A stretch of 15,425 nucleotides of DNA from an uncultured Eubacteriales bacterium (GTDB lineage Bacteria > Bacillota > Clostridia > Oscillospirales > Acutalibacteraceae). Below, piece by piece: positions 14,220 through 15,425 of this stretch. Within the stretch, counting starts at the first letter, position 1. Each line of letters begins with the position of its first letter. Position numbers and translations under genes: made by a program. The notes beneath the pieces were generated by a model. It saw nothing but the letters and a program-made list of their open reading frames with translations. It ran no database searches and was not told where the DNA came from. The stretch covers positions 1-15,425 of the forward strand of contig CAKSIH010000017.1 of NCBI GenBank assembly GCA_934462705.1, given 5' to 3'.

Positions 14220-15272
14220 ATCCAAATCCTTTCTGTATAATTTAAATGTTGGTGCCCCATTGGGATAATTTATAGGAGGTCCTGGTAATGGTACTCCTGT
14301 TTCTGGATTCCATTCAATCCAGTGGTCATGAGGATTAGAATGTTTGTCAGGACGCTTATGGTCAGTATAATGCCTCTCCTTAGTAGCTTTACCTTCTGGT
14401 CCTATTTTAGTGTCCCTCTCATAGCCTCCTTTTTTACCACTATAACGGGATCTATTAATAGTATCAGGTTCCCCAAGATATCTTCTATCATCAGGCTTAT
14501 TGGGGTTAGGCCTCCAGGCACCGCCATGTGAATTTCCCATTCCTTTTTCTCGAAACGCAAATCCTGACCTCTTTATAATTATACCATCTTTTACCGACTT
14601 TTGTCCAGTAAGGTCGTCATCGTAGTGTTGCCAGGAGCTTAAGTCATAATCGACAAAGATTATGTTGCCTTCCATCTCGGGAAACGGTGTGTTATAGCAT
14701 ATTATATTTTGCGGATCCACGCGGCTTAGCAACTCATTATAGCCCGCCATAAAAAACTCTTTTTGGTCAGCACGATTATTATGTGCTGAAACCATATATG
14801 TAGAAACAGCTACTGTACTGCCATTTTCAATACCTTCAAAACAAAAATCAAACGTGCTTTTGTCCCCCCAGCTAACTGTGGGAACCACTGAGATACCCTT
14901 TGATGCAAAATACGCACCACACCATCGGTTACGAAATGTATTGTACATTTGCAATGGTGTTGCCATGTCAGTATACATACTAAAGTCTGGCGTTAAAATA
15001 GCTTTATATCTTTTGACTATTTCGATGTATTTATCAGGGTGTTCCCAAATACACTCGAATTTGTAGTCATACAAAAAGAAATGCACCATGCGGTCAAAAT
15101 GCTTATCTTTTCCCGCTTTGATGGCATCAAAGCCAATTAATCTTAGCCAATCGAGATCAGCACTGTCAAAATCAAATGATGGTACCATTGGCATTTTATA
15201 TTTGCCATATTCATAAAATTGATTCCTTAAAAACATCGGGTCAGTCCTGTAATTATAATTCTCTTCTGTCAT
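13911..15272 (-). CDS. DUF4417-like / toxin-like / immunity-like fusion protein
   Basis: This 453-residue protein is fixed by GGAGG seven bases before ATG. Residues 1-221 resemble DUF4417 (MVPSFDFDSADLDWLRLIGF, RNRWCGAYFASKGISVVPT, WGDKSTFDFCFEG, FVDYDLSSW), a family of unknown function often found with mobile elements. At residue 222 TGQKSVKDGIIIK begins a second module with GMGNSHGGAW and RHYTDHKRPDKHSNPHDH, where clustered histidines and aspartates suggest a metal-dependent nuclease-like site. From about 352 a third module ends EYKVGEDRLRDVITKV and looks like an immunity protein. It has no signal peptide or membrane segment. The orphan cassette at 13147-13881 repeats modules two and three. 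An alternative is that the whole C-terminus is one non-toxic domain. Confidence 0.75.
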   Translation of the reverse strand: MTEENYNYRTDPMFLRNQFYEYGKYKMPMVPSFDFDSADLDWLRLIGFDAIKAGKDKHFDRMVHFFLYDYKFECIWEHPDKYIEIVKRYKAILTPDFSMYTDMATPLQMYNTFRNRWCGAYFASKGISVVPTVSWGDKSTFDFCFEGIENGSTVAVSTYMVSAHNNRADQKEFFMAGYNELLSRVDPQNIICYNTPFPEMEGNIIFVDYDLSSWQHYDDDLTGQKSVKDGIIIKRSGFAFREKGMGNSHGGAWRPNPNKPDDRRYLGEPDTINRSRYSGKKGGYERDTKIGPEGKATKERHYTDHKRPDKHSNPHDHWIEWNPETGVPLPGPPINYPNGAPTFKLYRKDLDMKINIITESNTPEQNRFTTISDFKWCLKRGGEIEFEWKNKVYCAFGKLQKTPNSEIQMCISEAYKPETEKWCDNADEVLEYKVGEDRLRDVITKVTVWDRTI

Positions 15273-15292
15273 TAAATTTCCTCCATAAACAC

Positions 15293-15298
15293 ATTATA
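15293..15298 (-). promoter_or_regulatory. Candidate -10 of the DUF4417 fusion gene
   Basis: A perfect TATAAT on the minus strand would start transcription near 15286, leaving a very short leader that contains the GGAGG site. The -35 (GGCACA, 17 bp further) is poor. Confidence 0.4.
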
Positions 15299-15340
15299 TA
15301 AATACCTTTAAAATTTGTGCCTGTTGAAGGAAACTAAATC

Positions 15341-15391
15341 AAAAAAATAAAACCGGCTCACAGCACAGATTTTAACCTCTGCTATGAGCCG
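15341..15391 (-). terminator. Third related terminator at the right edge
   Basis: On the minus strand the stem CGGCTCATAGCAGA / TCTGTGCTGTGAGCCG (15354-15369 with 15378-15391) is followed by GGTTTTATTTTTTT. It resembles the two cassette terminators, including ATATAAATA-type sequence just before it. It probably ends a further minus-strand gene that starts beyond the window. The 34 bases from 15392 on are AT-rich and show no gene end I can identify. Confidence 0.75.
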
Positions 15392-15425
15392 ATTTTATTT
15401 ATATATTATTTTATTATTTTCCCAT

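Noticed and set aside
14322..14531. Plus-strand frame opposite the toxin-like module
   Set aside because: It is antisense to the DUF4417 fusion gene and has no ribosome binding site.
1..15425. tRNA, rRNA, insertion sequence or integrase genes
   Set aside because: I found no convincing tRNA fold, rRNA segment, transposase or recombinase motif in either strand.

Overview
The window is AT-rich DNA from a low-GC Gram-positive-type (Bacillota) bacterium. Strong AGGAGG-type ribosome binding sites, extended -10 promoters and the gene content fit a gut anaerobe, possibly a Negativicute or Clostridium relative. The genus cannot be settled from sequence alone. Only aspA is an obvious housekeeping gene; most of the rest looks accessory.

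Left (1-2750): a co-directional operon of three exported membrane proteins of unknown function. The first two share a nearly identical signal-peptide/mature N-terminus (153 bp, 7 differences) and then diverge. A terminator follows.

2750-3520: a second small hairpin, then relics of short genes. One begins as a 44-codon frame with a perfect ribosome binding site and continues with two frameshifts.

3518-9710: aspA (aspartate ammonia-lyase, minus strand) is divergent from a 1414-residue secreted GLUG-repeat protein (plus strand). They share a 530-bp intergenic region with candidate promoters and two inverted repeats. The large protein has three supermodules of about 354 residues, each with six GLUG-like rungs, then a beta-rich C-terminal region. 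A perfect 14-bp hairpin terminator closes it.

9985-11540: a frameshifted pseudogene that keeps a good promoter and ribosome binding site. It is followed by a non-coding tract with three degenerate copies of a 42-49 bp repeat and a strong terminator hairpin.

11654-13020: a two-gene minus-strand operon of unknown function, divergent from a small XRE-family regulator. TGTAATT motifs lie in the divergent promoter region, and the same motif forms a perfect palindrome over a second promoter. That promoter precedes a hairpin-rich tract that may be a small RNA.

13090-15425: the most interesting part. A minus-strand gene joins an N-terminal DUF4417-like domain to a His-rich toxin-like module and an immunity-like C-terminus in one frame. 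The immunity-like part has its own internal ribosome binding site and ATG. Downstream is an orphan copy of the toxin/immunity part without the DUF4417 region, again with an internal ribosome binding site, this time before TTG. Each unit ends at a related terminator hairpin, and a third such hairpin at the right edge suggests the array continues. I read it as a cassette array in which toxin-immunity tails can be exchanged on a DUF4417 carrier. Function is inferred, not shown.
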